Shown here one piece after another: positions 61,204 through 64,000 of a DNA stretch of 64,000 nt. A program made the position numbers and the translations under genes. Numbering within the stretch: position 1 is the first letter of the stretch; every line of letters begins with the position of its first letter. The notes beneath the pieces were generated by a model. The model was not told where the DNA came from. It saw only the letters and a list, made by a program, of their open reading frames with translations, and ran no database searches. Origin of the DNA: Caballeronia megalochromosomata (GTDB lineage: Bacteria; Pseudomonadota; Gammaproteobacteria; Burkholderiales; Burkholderiaceae); assembly GCA_001580565.1 (NCBI GenBank), contig LRBF01000258.1, forward strand, positions 47,919-111,918. Reading direction: 5' to 3'.

Positions 61204-63939
61204 TCACGCCGTGCTCAGGCGCGCCATCTCCGTTTCGACGATGAGTTTCTTCAACTCCGGCACGCACGATCCGCAGTTGCCGCCCGCCTTCAGACAGGAG
61301 GTGATCTGCGCAGCGGTTTTCAATCCCTTGTCGCGAATCGCGTTGCAGATCGTATTGCGCCCCACGCCGAAGCACGAGCACACCGTCGGTCCGGTGTCCT
61401 CGCCCTTGGCCAGCGGCTGGCCGAGCAGGAGGCTCGCGCGGTCCTCATCGTCGAGCCGGTCCTTTTCGAAGAGCGTCGCGAGCCATGCGCGCGCGGGCAG
61501 ATCGGGGCGCTCGGAGATGAACACGCAACTCTCGATGCGCTCGTCCACCACATGCGCCGCGCGATACACGCCCGCGCTCTTGTCCTCGTATTCGATCCAG
61601 TCCGCGTGATGATCGTCGATATGAAAGAGCGCACGCGCCCAGTCGTGATGATCGTCATGCGACGCATCGAAGCGATTGCGCCCCGCCATCTCGTAGCGCA
61701 CGAAGCGCTCGCCGTGCACGCGTGTCCAGTGCGTGACCATGTCGAGTTCGGGCGCGGCGCGAGAGAGCGAAAAGCCGTGCCACGTCACGTGAAATTTCTC
61801 GATCGCGACCGGCGTGTGCTTGAACTCGGGCTCGCCCGAAACCGGATCGACGACGGGATTGACCACTGCACCGACGCGCGCATCGGAGGCGACCTGATCG
61901 TTCCAGTGAATCGGCACGAACACGCTGCCGCGCGGCATGCCGCCGCCGTGTTGCACGCGCGCGATCATGGAACCCCAGCGGCTCGACACGCGCGCGAGTT
62001 CACCTTCGCGCACGCCGCATGCGAGCGCGTCTTGCGGATGCATGTCGATGAACGATTCGCTGATGTGTCCCACGAGTTTCGCGGAGCGGCCCGTGCGCGT
62101 CATCGTGTGCCATTGATCGCGCACGCGGCCGGTGTTGAGCACGAGCGGATAGTCTTCGTCGGGCGCGTTGACGGGATTGCGCGGCGCCGTCGCGACAAAG
62201 CGCGCGCGGCCGTCCGCGTAACTGAACTGGCGCGTTTCGAAGAGCCTTGCGGTGCTGCCTTCTTCCACGGAGCGCAGCGGCCATTGCGCCGGCTGCAACG
62301 CATCGTACTGCGCGCGATCGAGACCCGTCAGGCCGCCGATGTTGAACGCGCGATGCACGCCCGTGGACGCATCGTTGCGATACGCCGAGAGCCGCGCGTG
62401 CTCGTCGAAGATCTCATGCGGACCCGCGAAGCCGAAGCCTTCGAAGCCCATGCGCCGCGCGACGTCGCAGATGATGCGCCAGTCCGCGCGTGCCTTGCCC
62501 GGCGCCGGAATGAACGCGCGTTGACGCGAGATGCGCCGCTCCGAATTCGTCACGGTGCCGTCTTTCTCGCCCCAGCCGAGCGCGGGCAACAGCACATCGG
62601 CGAACGCGTTCGTATCCGTCTTCTCGATGATGTCCGAGCTCACGACAAGCTCGCACTTTTCCAGCGCCCGTTTCACGCGATCCCCGTCGGGCAGGCTCAC
62701 GACCGGATTCGTGCCCATCACCCACACCGCCTTCACGCGGCCGGCTTCGATTGCGTCGAACAGTTCGACGGCCTTTAACCCGGCGCGCTCCGCGATCGCG
62801 GGCGAATTCCAGAACGTCTGCACGATCTCGCCGTGCAGCGGATCGCCGAACTCGAGATGCGCGGCGAGCGTGTTGGCGAGGCCGCCGACTTCTCGGCCGC
62901 CCATCGCGTTGGGCTGGCCGGTGAAGGAAAACGGCCCCATGCCCGCCTTGCCGATACGCCCCGTCAACAGATGGCAATTGATGATGGCGTTCACCTTGTC
63001 CGTGCCCGCGCTCGACTGATTCACGCCTTGCGAGTAGACGGTCACCACACGCTCCGTGCGCGCGAACAGGCGATAGAACGCCATCAGGTCATGCTGATCG
63101 ACCTTGCAGTCCTTCGCGGTGTGCGCGAGATCGGAAGGCCCGGCCGCGGCGAGCGCGGCATCGAAGCCGTGGGTGTGTGCGTCGACGAAAGCGGCATCGG
63201 TCGCGCCATGTTCCGCGAGAAACGCGAGCAGGCCGTTGAAGAGCCGCACGTCGCTGCCGGGTTTGAGCGGCAGATGCAGATCGGCCATTTCACACGTCGC
63301 GGTATGGCGCGGATCGATCACGACGATCTTCAACTCCGGCCGCTGCTCCTTCATCTTCACGATGCGCTGAAAGAGAATCGGATGACACCATGCCGTGTTC
63401 GAGCCGACCAGCACGACGAGGTCCGCGAGTTCGAGGTCTTCGTAGCTCATCGGCACGAGGTCTTCGCCGAATGCGCGCTTGTGCCCCGCCACCGAGGACG
63501 ACATGCACAGCCGCGAGTTCGTATCGATGTTCGCGCTGCCGATGTAGCCCTTCATCAGCTTGTTGGCGACGTAGTAATCCTCGGTGAGCAGTTGACCCGA
63601 GACATAGAACGCGACCGCATCCGGACCGTGCTCCGCGATGATGCGCGCAAAGCCGCTTGCGACTGTGCCGAGTGCGTCGTCCCATGACACGTCGGAGAGC
63701 GCTCCGGTATGCCTGTCGCGCAGTTTCGGATCGAGCAGACGCCCTTCGAGGCCCACTGTGTCGCCGAGCGCCGAGCCCTTCACGCACAGGCGGCCGAAGT
63801 TCGATGGATGCGCTTCATCACCGGCGATCGTCACTTCAGTCGCGCTCCTGGGCGTCGCTTGTACGCCGCAGCCGACGCCGCAGTATGGGCACGTCGTTTT
63901 GACGGAAGCGGGTTGTATCGGGATGATGGGCATGCTCAT
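61204..63939 (-). CDS. nasA: assimilatory nitrate reductase catalytic subunit with C-terminal BFD-like domain
   Basis: 911 residues. N-terminal [4Fe-4S] motif C17-PY-C20-GVG-C24 and C52; molybdopterin domains with 'NTAWCHPILFQR', 'GKAGMGPFSFTGQPNAMGGREVG' (partial landmark) and the molydopterin-dinucleotide end 'NTGRVRDQWHTMTRTGRSAK'. About the last 55 residues (C-X-C ... C ... GGNCGSC) are a BFD-like [2Fe-2S] domain, as in Klebsiella-type NasA. Reduces nitrate to nitrite in the cytoplasm for nitrogen assimilation. The nitrite reductase and regulator genes would lie beyond 64 kb. Confidence 0.93.
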   Translation of the reverse strand: MSMPIIPIQPASVKTTCPYCGVGCGVQATPRSATEVTIAGDEAHPSNFGRLCVKGSALGDTVGLEGRLLDPKLRDRHTGALSDVSWDDALGTVASGFARIIAEHGPDAVAFYVSGQLLTEDYYVANKLMKGYIGSANIDTNSRLCMSSSVAGHKRAFGEDLVPMSYEDLELADLVVLVGSNTAWCHPILFQRIVKMKEQRPELKIVVIDPRHTATCEMADLHLPLKPGSDVRLFNGLLAFLAEHGATDAAFVDAHTHGFDAALAAAGPSDLAHTAKDCKVDQHDLMAFYRLFARTERVVTVYSQGVNQSSAGTDKVNAIINCHLLTGRIGKAGMGPFSFTGQPNAMGGREVGGLANTLAAHLEFGDPLHGEIVQTFWNSPAIAERAGLKAVELFDAIEAGRVKAVWVMGTNPVVSLPDGDRVKRALEKCELVVSSDIIEKTDTNAFADVLLPALGWGEKDGTVTNSERRISRQRAFIPAPGKARADWRIICDVARRMGFEGFGFAGPHEIFDEHARLSAYRNDASTGVHRAFNIGGLTGLDRAQYDALQPAQWPLRSVEEGSTARLFETRQFSYADGRARFVATAPRNPVNAPDEDYPLVLNTGRVRDQWHTMTRTGRSAKLVGHISESFIDMHPQDALACGVREGELARVSSRWGSMIARVQHGGGMPRGSVFVPIHWNDQVASDARVGAVVNPVVDPVSGEPEFKHTPVAIEKFHVTWHGFSLSRAAPELDMVTHWTRVHGERFVRYEMAGRNRFDASHDDHHDWARALFHIDDHHADWIEYEDKSAGVYRAAHVVDERIESCVFISERPDLPARAWLATLFEKDRLDDEDRASLLLGQPLAKGEDTGPTVCSCFGVGRNTICNAIRDKGLKTAAQITSCLKAGGNCGSCVPELKKLIVETEMARLSTA

Positions 63940-64000
63940 GTTCTACGTCTCTCGCTTGGTTGGGTATCCAGGTTTTTTGCTTTCGCTGGATCCCGTGTTC

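Noticed and set aside
63940..64000. ATCCAG...CTGGAT hairpin upstream of nasA as a nitrate-responsive leader
   Set aside because: Only a 6-bp stem with a long loop, and the upstream sequence is cut by the window end; not enough to claim antitermination control.

Overview
The window is GC-rich DNA of beta-proteobacterial type. Gene content points to Burkholderiaceae (Burkholderia / Paraburkholderia / Caballeronia): DUF4148 exported proteins, an H-NS-like protein, an L-rhamnose ABC-transporter operon with mutarotase, a hydroxyproline catabolic cluster, MotAB and an assimilatory NasA with a C-terminal BFD-like domain. This is inference from families seen, not from a database search. I saw no rRNA, tRNA, CRISPR array, integrase or intact insertion sequence.

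Layout. 1-5.5 kb: 3' end of an FtsI/PBP3-type transpeptidase, small lipoprotein/hypothetical genes, a formate/nitrite-type channel, a NiCoT nickel/cobalt transporter and a fatty-acid desaturase. 5.5-10.3 kb: PhnD-like binding protein without signal peptide, luciferase-like oxidoreductase, small regulators (H-NS-like, orphan transposase-type HTH), exported repeat protein. 10.3-12.9 kb: an AT-richer accessory island that looks like a polymorphic toxin followed by immunity-type genes, including a truncated duplicate of one of them, and then a cluster of DnaA-box-like sequences.

13.0-24.2 kb: complete uptake and most of the non-phosphorylating L-rhamnose pathway (ABC transporter RhaTPQS, RhaM, lactonase, L-rhamnose dehydrogenase, L-rhamnonate dehydratase, KDR dehydrogenase, an MFS transporter) with an inserted LysR regulator and a perfect LysR-type dyad between LysR and rhaM. 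24.3-26.3 kb: a Fic-family protein with a C-terminal DNA-binding-like region, flanked on both sides by the same TCTCGATAAA repeats, plus a small membrane protein. 26.4-31.5 kb: BetR-receiver regulator, hybrid histidine kinase in operon with a NERD-helicase, and a GST.

31.6-38.2 kb: receiver protein, PAS-AraC regulator and trans-4-hydroxy-L-proline catabolism (epimerase, three D-hydroxyproline dehydrogenase subunits, and a divergent deaminase). 38.3-43.9 kb: a degenerate-receiver OmpR-type protein, two MFS transporters, small proteins, an XRE regulator. 44.1-47.0 kb: motAB behind a sigma-28-type promoter, and an unknown lipoprotein with its own sigma-28-like promoter. 47.1-49.4 kb: MntH and two DUF4148 paralogues. 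49.6-57.8 kb: an RND efflux operon (permease, adaptor, outer-membrane factor) with its own two-component system. 57.8-60.6 kb: four exported proteins, mostly low-complexity Ser/Gly/Asn-rich, two of them paralogues with an invariant C-terminus. 61.2-63.9 kb: NasA assimilatory nitrate reductase.
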